The notes below the pieces were generated by a model that made no database searches, had not been told where the DNA came from, and saw only the letters and a program-made list of their open reading frames with translations. From the NCBI RefSeq assembly GCF_017948405.1, contig NZ_CP072844.1, positions 2,852,001 through 2,916,000 on the forward strand: a stretch of DNA of 64,000 nt, written 5' to 3'. Of this stretch, positions 42,162 through 51,721 are shown in pieces. This DNA comes from Psychrosphaera aestuarii (GTDB lineage Bacteria; Pseudomonadota; Gammaproteobacteria; Enterobacterales; Alteromonadaceae). Position 1 is the first letter of the stretch. Each line of letters begins with the position of its first letter. Both the position numbers and the translations under genes were made by a program.

Positions 42162-43237
42162 TCTGAAAAGCTCCTTAATGCTAAACCTGTCGCAATCATT
42201 AACTGTGACTGCACAAGTTCAATGTCTTCAGAATCTAATTCAGCCGCGATTTCTAGTTCAGCAAAAGGCTTGGCTACAACGGTATGAATTCCTAACTCAT
42301 CGATAAGGAGTCTATCTAAACCTGATATCAAAGACGTACCACCTGATAAAACAATGTAATCAACATTATCTTTCTCACTTGTGTTCAAAAACATTTGAAT
42401 AGAGCGGCGGATCTGTTGTAACAATGCGGTTTGAAATGGGGCTAATACTTCAAAAGTATAGTTTGGCGGCAAATCACCATTTACTTTCGCTTTTTCAGAC
42501 TCTTCAAAAGAACGGCCATAGTAGGAAACAATTGAATTAGTAAATTGTTCTCCACCAAAAACCTGATCACGAGTATAAAGAGAGCGTTCACCTTGGATAA
42601 TGCTAAGCAGGGTAATTTGAGCGCCTACATCTACAAATGCAACGACTTTTTCATTGGCGTCGTCAGGCAGTTGACCAATACATAATTGTCCAGCTCGGCT
42701 CAAAGCATAGCTTTCAACATCAAGCACCTTAGGTTCAAAACCACCTTCGGATACGGCGAGTGAACGTGCTTCTATGTTTTCAGTACGCGCGGCACTGAGC
42801 AATATATCGATTTTTGATGGGTCTGCTCGGTTCACGTCAATCTTTTCAAAGTCGAGACTAACTTCATCAAGCGGATATGGAATAAGTGAATCAGCTTCAA
42901 TTTCAATTTGGCTCTCTAATTCAGAGTCAGAAAGCGTAACATCCATATAGATGATTTTAGTGATCACGCTAGATCCTGAAATAGCTACCGCTGCATATTT
43001 CACTGATTTTGGAATATGCTTTCTAATTTTGCTGATAACTCTAGCGACGGTTTCAATATCTTGAATTTCGCTATCCTTAATCATTCCCTTTGGCATAGCT
43101 TCGACAAGGGCTTCCTCTACTCTATAAACGCCGTGTTGTTCCGATAACAATACTGCTTTTACCGAGTGCGAACCAATATCAATCCCAACCATATAGGGAA
43201 CACTTTTTGTAAATAACTTCCTAATTGTGTCTAACAT
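42149..43237 (-). CDS. pilM: type IV pilus assembly protein PilM (actin-like)
   Basis: Cytoplasmic actin-like ATP-binding protein at the base of the pilus machine. The 362-aa protein has the phosphate-1 motif VGIDIGSHSVKAVLL (17-31), VAFVDVGAQ (phosphate 2) and LSGGTSLISGL (adenosine motif). It is the first gene of pilMNOPQ and diverges from the PBP1A gene, the usual arrangement. Confidence 0.96.
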   Translation of the reverse strand: MLDTIRKLFTKSVPYMVGIDIGSHSVKAVLLSEQHGVYRVEEALVEAMPKGMIKDSEIQDIETVARVISKIRKHIPKSVKYAAVAISGSSVITKIIYMDVTLSDSELESQIEIEADSLIPYPLDEVSLDFEKIDVNRADPSKIDILLSAARTENIEARSLAVSEGGFEPKVLDVESYALSRAGQLCIGQLPDDANEKVVAFVDVGAQITLLSIIQGERSLYTRDQVFGGEQFTNSIVSYYGRSFEESEKAKVNGDLPPNYTFEVLAPFQTALLQQIRRSIQMFLNTSEKDNVDYIVLSGGTSLISGLDRLLIDELGIHTVVAKPFAELEIAAELDSEDIELVQSQLMIATGLALRSFSECHI

Positions 43238-43381
43238 GTCAAGTCACTGAGCTGCCTGTTATTTATCCTACAAACTAAAGATTAGACTTTTTTTGAGTGA
43301 ATAAAAAGCCTTTTCTATCATCCTGTTCCGGTTATACTAGCTACATTATCCTTATAGCAGAATTTTTTCTAGGTTTATTCA

Positions 43382-45898
43382 ATGAGTTGGCTCAAAAAAT
43401 TAGTAACGTTAATGATTTTTGGAACGTTGCTATCTGTTTTCTTGATAGTTGCGTTTTATTTTTATGTAAAAGACGACTTACCAAATGAAGATTCTATTCG
43501 CGACGTCCGCTTTCAAATTCCGATGAGAGTTTACACTGCTGAAGGCGAGTTAATTTCCCAATTTGGTGAAAAAAGACGAGATCCCGTTTTATATTCAGAA
43601 ATTCCACAAGCGCTTAAAGACGCAATCATTGCCACCGAAGACTCTCGTTTTTATGATCACTTTGGTATTGATCCAATTGGCGTTGTTCGCTCGGCACTCG
43701 TTGTCATTTCAACCGGTCGCAAAGCGCAAGGTGCCAGTACTATTACGATGCAATTAGCTCGAAATGTCTTTTTATCGTTAGATAAGCGCTGGATGCGTAA
43801 AATCAAAGAAATATATATTGCTCTGCATATTGAGCAAATCATGAGTAAAGAAGAAATTCTGACCTTGTACTTAAATAAGATCCCGTTTGGAAATCGTGCG
43901 TTTGGTATCGGAGCTGCTGCGCAAGTTTATTACGGAAAAGATATTAGCGAGCTGACATTACCACAATTAGCCATGATTGCAGGTATTCCCAAAGCCACAA
44001 CTCGATATAACCCAATACGTAATCCAGATTTAGCAAAATGGCGCCGAAACGTTGTACTAGGTCGAATGTTTGCTGTTGGTGCCATTGATGAACAAACCTA
44101 TGAAGAAGCCAAACAAGCCCCTATAACAGCAAAACTTCACGGCGCAAAAATTACAGCACCCGCTCCGTATGTCGCCGAACAAGTTCGTAAAGAAATGGTC
44201 GACCGGTATGGATTAGAAAAAGCGTACACGGAAGGGTTTAACGTATACACGACTATTAATGGTGACGCTCAAATTGCCGCTCGTAAAGCAGTTCGTAACA
44301 ATATCCATAGTTACGATGAGCGTCATGGCTACAGAGGACCTACTCGATTTCTTTGGGACTCGGAAAATATAGACTCTACTTCTGAACAAAATGCAGCTTG
44401 GGATAGCGACAAAATCGTAAATTACTTATCTAGAATAAAAGATTACGGCGATGTCATTCCTGCCGTTGTCACTAATGTCATGGATAACTCTGTTTATGTT
44501 TTAGCAAAAGGTGGCAAAGTCGAAGTTTTAGATTGGGATAATTTGAAATGGGCAAGACCATATATTAATGATAACAAACAAGGCGATGCACCAGAATTTG
44601 CTGCTCAAATACTTAAAGAGGGCTCGTTGATTTGGCTACGTCAAAATGACGACTTAAGCTATCGACTGAGCCAAAAACCACTGGTGAGTAGTTCATTAGT
44701 GGCGATGAATCCAAATAATGGCGACGTAATAGCGTTAGTAGGCGGTTACGACTTTGCTCACAACCAGTACAACCGAATTACTCAAGCCAAACGCCAGATT
44801 GGCTCTAACATAAAGCCCTTCGTTTATTCAGGCGCTATAGAGAACGGCACCACACTAGCGACGTTAATCAACGACGCGCCTATTACTAAGTGGGAGCGAA
44901 ATAGTGTGTGGCGACCAGCCAACTCTCCAGAGACATATAACGGGCCAACAAGAGTAAGACGTGGCTTAGCGGAGTCGAAAAACGTAATGGCGGTTCGCGT
45001 GATGAGAACCTTAGGCGTTGATAAAACGGTCGAATTTTTAACCCGATTTGGTTTTGCTAAAAGTGACTTGCCGGAAAACGAGACTATATCTTTGGGATCT
45101 GCGGCTCTAACGCCATTATCCGTTGTGACAGGTATTAGTACCTTTGCTAACGGTGGTTTTTTAGTTGAACCTAATCTAATCGAGCGCATAGAAACCGTTT
45201 CTGGTGAAGTAGTTTACCAAGCAACTAAAATGGTCGCTAATTTGGATGATAATGAATTAACCAATATGAATATCGATATGACCGAGCCAAACCCACAACC
45301 ACGTAATGAGATGGCTGCTCCTAGGGTAATATCCACTGAGAATGCATTTTTAATTTCTGAGGCCTTAAATAGCTCTATTTGGGGTGGTGGTACTTGGTCT
45401 AAAGGAAATGGCTGGAATGGCACGTCATGGCGAGCTCAAAAGCTTAAACGTCGAGACTTTAGTGGCAAAACCGGTACAACCAATGATGCCGCAGACACCT
45501 GGTTCACTGGCTTTAACGACTCTATCGTTGCCACAACTTGGGTAGGTTTTGACGCACCAGGACGAGCGCTTGGCCGTACATCGTTTAATGCAAATTTGAG
45601 TAATGACGAACAAGAGTCCGGTGCAGAAGCTGGTGCGGTTACTGCGTTACCGGGCTGGATAGACTTTATATCGCAAATATCAGATAGCATCCCTGTTGCT
45701 AAACGAGAGATCCCAGAAGGCATTGTTTCCGTAAGAATTGACAGAAAAACAGGTCTGTTATCAAGAAAAACAGACCATACCACAGAGTTTGAGTATTTTA
45801 TTAAAGGTACTGAACCAACTAAATACGTAGATGAGTTTTCACCTATTACCATTGATGAAGAAAAAGACATCATTGATGAAGAAGAAGGGATATTTTGA
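43382..45898 (+). CDS. mrcA: penicillin-binding protein 1A
   Basis: Bifunctional peptidoglycan synthase. The 838-aa protein has an N-terminal membrane anchor (about 8-29) and the GT51 transglycosylase domain with catalytic Glu in ATEDSRFYDHFG near residue 84. An OB-like domain follows, then the transpeptidase with active Ser475 in GSNIK and KTGTT near residue 697. It diverges from pilM. Its stop overlaps the ATG of a small membrane protein gene. Confidence 0.97.
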   Translation: MSWLKKLVTLMIFGTLLSVFLIVAFYFYVKDDLPNEDSIRDVRFQIPMRVYTAEGELISQFGEKRRDPVLYSEIPQALKDAIIATEDSRFYDHFGIDPIGVVRSALVVISTGRKAQGASTITMQLARNVFLSLDKRWMRKIKEIYIALHIEQIMSKEEILTLYLNKIPFGNRAFGIGAAAQVYYGKDISELTLPQLAMIAGIPKATTRYNPIRNPDLAKWRRNVVLGRMFAVGAIDEQTYEEAKQAPITAKLHGAKITAPAPYVAEQVRKEMVDRYGLEKAYTEGFNVYTTINGDAQIAARKAVRNNIHSYDERHGYRGPTRFLWDSENIDSTSEQNAAWDSDKIVNYLSRIKDYGDVIPAVVTNVMDNSVYVLAKGGKVEVLDWDNLKWARPYINDNKQGDAPEFAAQILKEGSLIWLRQNDDLSYRLSQKPLVSSSLVAMNPNNGDVIALVGGYDFAHNQYNRITQAKRQIGSNIKPFVYSGAIENGTTLATLINDAPITKWERNSVWRPANSPETYNGPTRVRRGLAESKNVMAVRVMRTLGVDKTVEFLTRFGFAKSDLPENETISLGSAALTPLSVVTGISTFANGGFLVEPNLIERIETVSGEVVYQATKMVANLDDNELTNMNIDMTEPNPQPRNEMAAPRVISTENAFLISEALNSSIWGGGTWSKGNGWNGTSWRAQKLKRRDFSGKTGTTNDAADTWFTGFNDSIVATTWVGFDAPGRALGRTSFNANLSNDEQESGAEAGAVTALPGWIDFISQISDSIPVAKREIPEGIVSVRIDRKTGLLSRKTDHTTEFEYFIKGTEPTKYVDEFSPITIDEEKDIIDEEEGIF

Positions 45899-46077
45899 TG
45901 ATTAAGTTTTTCTTTTTTATACCGCTGTTATTAAGCCTTGTTTGGTGGCAATACCTGCGTATGAATGACTGGACAATAGAGCAAGGGAAACGAGGCTTTT
46001 ATTATATTATTGCCTTTTCCGTTGCCCTTGCCGTATTTTTTGGTCTTATGTATGGTTTAAATCACTATATCAATTAA
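45898..46077 (+). CDS. small inner-membrane protein coupled to PBP1A
   Basis: A 59-aa protein with two hydrophobic helices (about 2-17 and 35-56) separated by a short charged loop. The ATG shares its A with the PBP1A TGA, so translation is very probably coupled. The last 8 bp overlap the convergent RND gene. I do not recognise the family. A role with PBP1A is a guess from position only. Confidence 0.6.
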   Translation: MIKFFFFIPLLLSLVWWQYLRMNDWTIEQGKRGFYYIIAFSVALAVFFGLMYGLNHYIN

Positions 46078-49000
46078 CATTCGTCGCCATACTTGTTGGC
46101 TTGGTGCGCAAGGCGATTCTAACTCGCTCACCAAGCGCCAATAAACAAGGTGTTAAAACTAAGGTCAGCACGGTCGCAAACGTTAATCCCCCGGCGACGG
46201 CAATGGAAAGTTGCGACCACCATTGCGTTGATGGACCCCCAAACTCCATTACCCTATTGACTAAATCAATATTCATTTCCAACACCATAGGCATCAGACC
46301 TAATACCGTTGTTATTGTTGTTAACATTACAGGTCGCAAACGTTGAGCACCGGTTCGCAAAATAGCTTCTGTGTACTTCAAGCCCTGCTTGCGCAACACA
46401 TTATATGTATCAATTAATACAATGTTGTTGTTCACAACAATACCGGCGAGCGATATTACCCCAATGCCGGACATTACAATACCAAATGGTTTTTGTACGA
46501 TTAACAAACCTAAAAAGACACCAACTGTTGAAAATACGACTGCACTTAAAATTAATGCGGCTTGATAGAAACTATTAAATTGTGTGACCAAAATTATCGC
46601 CATTACAAATAATGCAACCATAAAGGCATTTTGCAGAAAGACTTGCGACTCTTCCTGATCTTCGTTTTCGCCTCTTACTTTTACCGCGATATTCGGACTC
46701 AAGCCTAATTGCGGTAACTTTTCTGTCAAAATAGGCAGTTGCTGCGACAATAATACGCCCGGTGCCATATCGGCAGCTATTTGTACGACTCTTCTACCAT
46801 CTACGCGTCGGATAACATCAACCTTTGGCACGGCTTTTTGTTCAACAAAGTTACTGACAGGGACCATTCCTGATTGAGTTTTCACTCGAACGGATTCTAG
46901 TTGACCAATATTTCGTTTTTGTTCGGGATATCGAACACGAATGTCTAATTCATCGTCGACATCATCAGGCCGATATTCACCAATTTTTAAACCATTTGTT
47001 ACCATAGAAATAGTACTGCCTAGCAAGGTTGCATCAGCACCAAAACGTGCTGCATTGCTGCGATCAATGATTAATTGCCATTCAATGCCATCTTTGTCCG
47101 CTGTATCTGACAGGTTGATAAAATTACCATTTTCTTCAAGCGCAGTCCGAATAGTGCGAACAGCATCATTTAATTCATCAGGAAATCGCGAACTAAGTTC
47201 TAGGACTAAAGCTTTACCACCACTTGGTCCATTTTCATCTTTTCGTACCTCTACTTCTACGCCTGCAATATCTTTAGTTAGCTCGTGTACGTCTTCGATA
47301 ATTTCATTCGCTTTTCGGCGTAATTGCCAATCCACTAAGTTCATTCTCATATAACCAACTTGATCACTTCCGCCAGTACGAGCATACAACGTCTCAATTT
47401 CATCAAGAGTGACCAGGCGTCTTTCAATTTGCTGCATGATTTGGTCTTTCTCATATATTGATAAGTCACCATGTGAGCGAACAACAATACTTGCGCCCTC
47501 AGGCTCAACATCAGGAAAATACTCAGATCCTAAACCACTAAAATTAAACGCTGTGAAAACTGTCACTGCAATCACGATTGAAACAGCTAAACTTTTCAGT
47601 GGATTAGTAATCGCCTTTTCTAAAAAGCGAACGTACTTGCCAGTAAAGCCATCCAAAGTTCGAATATCGCCATCTTCCGCTTGTAGCAATTGTTCTTTTG
47701 TCTCTTTTGAAACGGGACGAACTTTACCGATAAGCGTGCCCATTGCTGGCACAAAAATTAATGCCATTACAAGTGAGGCCGTCAATACGGCAATAAGAGT
47801 AATGGGCAAATACTTCATAAACTCGCCCATTATTCCTGGCCAGAATATTAAAGGCGCAAACGCTGCTAACGTTGTAGCTGTTGAGGCTATGATTGGCCAA
47901 GCCATTCTCTTAGATGCAAGGCGATAGGCCTCCCGCTTGGTCTTCCCTTCACTCATCATCCTGTCGGCAAATTCAGTAACTACTATCGCGCCATCAACCA
48001 ACATGCCAACCGCCATAATGAGTGAAAATAACACCACTATGTTGACCGTCATACCCATCAAAGAAATGACTAATATTCCCGTCAAAAACGACCCTGGAAT
48101 AGCGATTCCGACTAACGTCGCAGAGCGAACGCCTAACGTGGCAATAATAACAATGACGACGAGTAACACGGCTGAGAGAACATTGTTTTGTAAGTCAGTA
48201 AGCATTTTTTCCACATCTTTTGATCGATCGCCTGTATAGGTCACCTCTATATGTTCAGGCCACATTGATTGGCCCGTAGCGACTATTGCCTTGACCTTGT
48301 CTATTGTTTCGATGATGTTCTCACCGGGGCGTTTTTTTATTTCTAATGAAACCGAAGGGTGATTATTTAATCTCGCAAAGCTACTAGGGTCTTTGTATGA
48401 ACGACGAACCGATGCAACATCACCGAAGGTAATTACTCTATCACCCACGACTTTAATCGGTTGTTCATATACATCTTTTACTGTCTCGTAAACAGAAGGG
48501 ACTTTTACTGCAAAACGCCCTGCGCCGGTATCTAAGGTACCTGCCGCAACCAGACGGTTATTTCTTTGTAATAAATTGAGGATATCGTTTTGGTCTAAGC
48601 CATAGCTCTCCATCAGTAAAGGATCTACAACAATTTCTACAATATCTTCGCGGTCGCCACCAACCTCAACTTCTAAGACTTCACTTAATCCCTCAATTTC
48701 ATCTTTTAACGCTCGAGCAACGGTCACCAAACCTCGTTCTGGCACTGGCCCGGACAGCACGATGGTAATGACGGGTTGCTCGTCCGCCATGCTTACTTGT
48801 TTAACCACCGGCTCTTCCGAGTCTGCTGGTAACTTGGCTTTAGCAATGGTTACTTTGTCACGAACATCAGCGATCGCGTCTTTAGGATCAAAACCAGCAA
48901 CAAACTCTATTTGCACCGAGCCATACCCTTCACTGGCTGTTGAGGTCATTTCTTTAACGCCTTCGAGTGACCGCAGCTCAATCTCCATTGGCCTGATTAA

Positions 49001-49189
49001 CATTCGTTCAGCGTCCTCAGGGGAAATGCCATCGTGTACTATAGAAACATAGATAATAGGAATAGTGATGTCTGGATCAGACTCTTTAGGAATGTTCTTG
49101 TAAGTAATTGCACCTGATATAAGTAGCAATAAAAAGATCATCAAAACGGTACGAGTGCGGTCTAGCGCAGCGTCAATAATTCCTCGCAT
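46070..49189 (-). CDS. RND efflux transporter permease
   Basis: A 1039-aa inner-membrane pump of the AcrB/HAE superfamily with 12 helices in two halves, each with a large periplasmic loop (N-terminal IPKESDPDITIPIIYVSIVHDG). In TM4 the usual double Asp is Asp-Gly (GMLVDGAIVVTE). In TM10 the position of the AcrB relay lysine reads Asn (GIVVNNNIVLID). The proton path therefore differs from AcrB, as in some other RND branches. The adaptor gene lies 3 bp upstream; no outer-membrane factor is encoded nearby. Substrate unknown. Confidence 0.93.
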   Translation of the reverse strand: MRGIIDAALDRTRTVLMIFLLLLISGAITYKNIPKESDPDITIPIIYVSIVHDGISPEDAERMLIRPMEIELRSLEGVKEMTSTASEGYGSVQIEFVAGFDPKDAIADVRDKVTIAKAKLPADSEEPVVKQVSMADEQPVITIVLSGPVPERGLVTVARALKDEIEGLSEVLEVEVGGDREDIVEIVVDPLLMESYGLDQNDILNLLQRNNRLVAAGTLDTGAGRFAVKVPSVYETVKDVYEQPIKVVGDRVITFGDVASVRRSYKDPSSFARLNNHPSVSLEIKKRPGENIIETIDKVKAIVATGQSMWPEHIEVTYTGDRSKDVEKMLTDLQNNVLSAVLLVVIVIIATLGVRSATLVGIAIPGSFLTGILVISLMGMTVNIVVLFSLIMAVGMLVDGAIVVTEFADRMMSEGKTKREAYRLASKRMAWPIIASTATTLAAFAPLIFWPGIMGEFMKYLPITLIAVLTASLVMALIFVPAMGTLIGKVRPVSKETKEQLLQAEDGDIRTLDGFTGKYVRFLEKAITNPLKSLAVSIVIAVTVFTAFNFSGLGSEYFPDVEPEGASIVVRSHGDLSIYEKDQIMQQIERRLVTLDEIETLYARTGGSDQVGYMRMNLVDWQLRRKANEIIEDVHELTKDIAGVEVEVRKDENGPSGGKALVLELSSRFPDELNDAVRTIRTALEENGNFINLSDTADKDGIEWQLIIDRSNAARFGADATLLGSTISMVTNGLKIGEYRPDDVDDELDIRVRYPEQKRNIGQLESVRVKTQSGMVPVSNFVEQKAVPKVDVIRRVDGRRVVQIAADMAPGVLLSQQLPILTEKLPQLGLSPNIAVKVRGENEDQEESQVFLQNAFMVALFVMAIILVTQFNSFYQAALILSAVVFSTVGVFLGLLIVQKPFGIVMSGIGVISLAGIVVNNNIVLIDTYNVLRKQGLKYTEAILRTGAQRLRPVMLTTITTVLGLMPMVLEMNIDLVNRVMEFGGPSTQWWSQLSIAVAGGLTFATVLTLVLTPCLLALGERVRIALRTKPTSMATNVN

Positions 49190-49192
49190 GAT

Positions 49193-50290
49193 TTAGTTTC
49201 CTGCTTGCGTTATTGTTACTGCTACTTGGTCACCGGGACGAACAAAACCTTGTCCTCGCGTGATAACTTGAGTTTCACCAGAAAAACCAGCTAACCACAC
49301 TCCGTCTTGTTCGGTTTTAATCATATCGATTGGAGTAAACACAACCCGCTCATTGACGACGGTTTTTACGCCCAAGTTTCCGTCTTTATCAAGCGATAAC
49401 AAAGCTGGTGAAACCTTGATCGCTTGTTCTTGCGAAAACATGACGTCGATTTCAGTACTAATGCCGGCTTTCATTTTTTGGTCTGGGTTGTCAATTTCAA
49501 TTTCAATCTCGAAGGTATTTGTACCTACTTCCGACATGCTGGATATGTAGCGCAGTGACCCTGGAACACGCTTGCCATTAACCAAAAGGACCTCAACTTG
49601 GGCGTTTTCATCAATTAGGTCTACATAGTTCTCTGTCACATGCGCTGTAACCACCAAAGGAGACAAATCCACTAATTCAAATAGTGCCTGTCCCTTGCTA
49701 ACAACACTACCTATCTCAACACTTTGATTATTAATTACACCAGAAAATGGGGCGACTATTGTACTTTTTTCTAATTGGGATTCTCGTAGCTTCACAAGTG
49801 CTTTAGCTTCCGTAAGACCGGCTTTCGCTTGTGCTAATAACGACTCACCTTGTAAGCCTTTTGCTTGCAGTGAAATTGCGCCTTTATATTCAATTTCACG
49901 TTGCTCAACTAACGATTTCGCAAAATTGAGCTGTTCCAGTTTATCGTCTAGTGACAGTTTCAGAATGGCTTGACCCGCTTTAACTAGCTGACCTTCTTCT
50001 ACTAAAATTTCAACAACACGACCATCAACTTCAGAGTCCAGCACTAAAACACGATCCGGTTCAGTGCGGCCATACAGCTCAATGCTCCTTTGCACTGGCT
50101 CTGTATTAAACACGGTGACTTCTACTGTGGGTAACTTTTCAGTTTCATTGCGGTCATCATTTGATAAGACTTTTTTGTCGTTGCTGATCATGCCAGAAGC
50201 CATCCACACAATAAGCAATACTGTAATAGCGATAGCTAAAATATAAGGTTTTCTCTCAAGTAGACCTGGCTTGGAGTTTGAAGTGCTCAT
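49193..50290 (-). CDS. RND efflux periplasmic adaptor (membrane fusion) protein
   Basis: A 365-aa protein with an N-terminal anchor helix (about 14-33), a barrel-sandwich/lipoyl half (VDGRVVEILVEEGQLVKAGQAI), an alpha-helical hairpin (about 120-160), the second lipoyl half (TIVAPFSGVINNQSVEIGSVV), and beta-barrel and membrane-proximal domains. It bridges the permease in the next gene to an outer-membrane channel such as TolC, encoded elsewhere. Confidence 0.93.
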   Translation of the reverse strand: MSTSNSKPGLLERKPYILAIAITVLLIVWMASGMISNDKKVLSNDDRNETEKLPTVEVTVFNTEPVQRSIELYGRTEPDRVLVLDSEVDGRVVEILVEEGQLVKAGQAILKLSLDDKLEQLNFAKSLVEQREIEYKGAISLQAKGLQGESLLAQAKAGLTEAKALVKLRESQLEKSTIVAPFSGVINNQSVEIGSVVSKGQALFELVDLSPLVVTAHVTENYVDLIDENAQVEVLLVNGKRVPGSLRYISSMSEVGTNTFEIEIEIDNPDQKMKAGISTEIDVMFSQEQAIKVSPALLSLDKDGNLGVKTVVNERVVFTPIDMIKTEQDGVWLAGFSGETQVITRGQGFVRPGDQVAVTITQAGN

Positions 50291-50364
50291 GAATTTCCCA
50301 AATATAGCAAAACGTTATATTAGAATAGTAATTCAATGGTAGTGTGAAACCTACCCAAGCGCAC

Positions 50365-50392
50365 AAAAAAAGGCCGATTTAATCGACCTTTT
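50365..50392 (-). terminator. intrinsic terminator of erpA
   Basis: An 11-bp stem with one mismatch (50368-50378 with 50382-50392), a 3-nt loop, and a T-run on the minus strand, about 40 bp beyond the erpA stop. Confidence 0.82.
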
Positions 50393-50429
50393 CTGTAACT
50401 ATTTCTTTCAGTTGGTGAGAACGTTATCT

Positions 50430-50804
50430 TTAAACGCTAAAACTCGCACCACATCCACATGTTGTCGTTGCATTTGGGTTGTTGACAAAAAAACGAGAGC
50501 CTTCCAGTCCTTCCGTATAATCTACAATGCCACCAACGAGATATTGCAAACTCATTGGATCAATGACCATAGACACGCCTTGCTTTTCTATTTCCATATC
50601 ACCGGCATTCACATCTTCGTCAAACGTAAAGCCATATTGGAACCCAGAACAACCACCACCAGTAACATAAACACGCAGTTTTAAAGCTGGATTTTCTTCT
50701 TCATCAACTAACTGCTTCACTTTGATCGCAGCGGCATCAGAAAATTGAATCGGTAATTCTGGCGTCTCTGTTGATTCTGCAGACGGTGTCACAATGTCAG
50801 TCAT
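50430..50804 (-). CDS. erpA: iron-sulfur cluster insertion protein ErpA
   Basis: A-type carrier that delivers Fe-S clusters to apoproteins such as IspG and IspH. The 124-aa protein has the three cluster cysteines: [13 protein letters not shown] near residue 52 and TTCGCGASF near the C-terminus. The N-terminus is about ten residues longer than E. coli ErpA, Ser/Thr/Glu-rich and probably disordered; the ATG is retained for lack of a better internal start. Confidence 0.94.
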   Translation of the reverse strand: MTDIVTPSAESTETPELPIQFSDAAAIKVKQLVDEEENPALKLRVYVTGGGCSGFQYGFTFDEDVNAGDMEIEKQGVSMVIDPMSLQYLVGGIVDYTEGLEGSRFFVNNPNATTTCGCGASFSV

Positions 50805-50873
50805 AAAAAATACCTCATAAAAACGGGGCGCGATTATCTAATACCTGACAAATTTAATCAAGTATTCTAGCGC

Positions 50874-51584
50874 CTATAAATCAGGCCAATCCCTCTTTTC
50901 CGTAAAGGCTTTATACGGTTGCCAACGCGTTTTGGGTTGCACCACTTTTATCTCAATGTTGGCTGGCACAAAACCTTCTGGAAGTTGGAATTTACCTTCA
51001 AAGTATTGAAAATAATGAAAACTAAATTTTAAATCTGATGAAGACAAGTTTGCAAGTTTAGCTAAATCTAACGTTGTTCGCTGCCCATTTTCATAACCCA
51101 CAATATTAAGACTTATGTTGCCTTTGGCATTTCTTTTTTTACTATCAGTTTGTACTACCGCAAAATGAAGCGTGAATCTATTTTGGCCTTTGTCTTGCTC
51201 AATATTAAACTGCTCAATCGCTAAGCCATCTGCAACTAACTCTGGGGCCAATACTTTTTGATAGAAGCTGAGCTCTTTACGTAACTGAAATAACTCTTCA
51301 CGCAACATCACCAATTCTTCTTGTGTTTGCTTTCCCGCTTTTTTTTCAACTTGCAGTTCAACGGTTAAATAGTTGTTTTTTCGTACATGTTGATCTATTT
51401 CTTGATAGAGGTTGTCTAGTCGAGCTTGCTGCTTAACTAGCTGTTGCTGCTGCCACTTGTTAACGCTGCCACCTACCTGGTAACTCATATATGATGTTAT
51501 TGATATTATAAATATCAATAACATCAGAAATCTAAAGCGACCTAACCTTTCCTTTAGACCTTCAAAACTTAGCCAATAATTCAT
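50874..51584 (-). CDS. coiled-coil inner-membrane protein (DUF6776-like)
   Basis: A 236-aa protein with one N-terminal transmembrane helix (about 19-36), a long coiled coil (about 42-112) and a C-terminal beta-rich domain (about 120-230; RFTLHFAVVQTD, GNISLNIVGYENGQ). The arrangement fits DUF6776 proteins, found next to erpA and bactofilin genes in other gammaproteobacteria. Function is unknown. It precedes erpA by about 70 bp on the same strand. Confidence 0.7.
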   Translation of the reverse strand: MNYWLSFEGLKERLGRFRFLMLLIFIISITSYMSYQVGGSVNKWQQQQLVKQQARLDNLYQEIDQHVRKNNYLTVELQVEKKAGKQTQEELVMLREELFQLRKELSFYQKVLAPELVADGLAIEQFNIEQDKGQNRFTLHFAVVQTDSKKRNAKGNISLNIVGYENGQRTTLDLAKLANLSSSDLKFSFHYFQYFEGKFQLPEGFVPANIEIKVVQPKTRWQPYKAFTEKRDWPDL

Positions 51585-51683
51585 AGTTGATAATTTTTAT
51601 TACATGTCATAGGTTTATGGTACACTTTGCGACCTTAGTTTGACTAGGTGTGTTTAACGAGAATAGTCACTTTTATATGGTTT

Positions 51684-51701
51684 GTTACCGTGGATGGTAA
51701 C
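51684..51701 (+). promoter_or_regulatory. leader hairpin upstream of the ClC gene
   Basis: A 6-bp stem (51684-51689 with 51696-51701) encloses the loop GTGGAT, ending 20 bp before the ATG. A second GGA occurs at 51713-51715 near the ribosome site. GGA in a hairpin loop close to a start is the typical form of a CsrA target; this is inference. Confidence 0.35.
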
Positions 51702-51721
51702 CATAGTATTTCGGAACATAG

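Noticed and set aside
45436-45873. Minus-strand 145-aa ORF inside PBP1A
   Set aside because: Antisense to the conserved transpeptidase end of PBP1A; no features of its own.
47409-47927. Plus-strand 172-aa ORF opposite the RND permease
   Set aside because: Antisense shadow of a well-supported coding frame; composition is typical of a reverse-complement frame.
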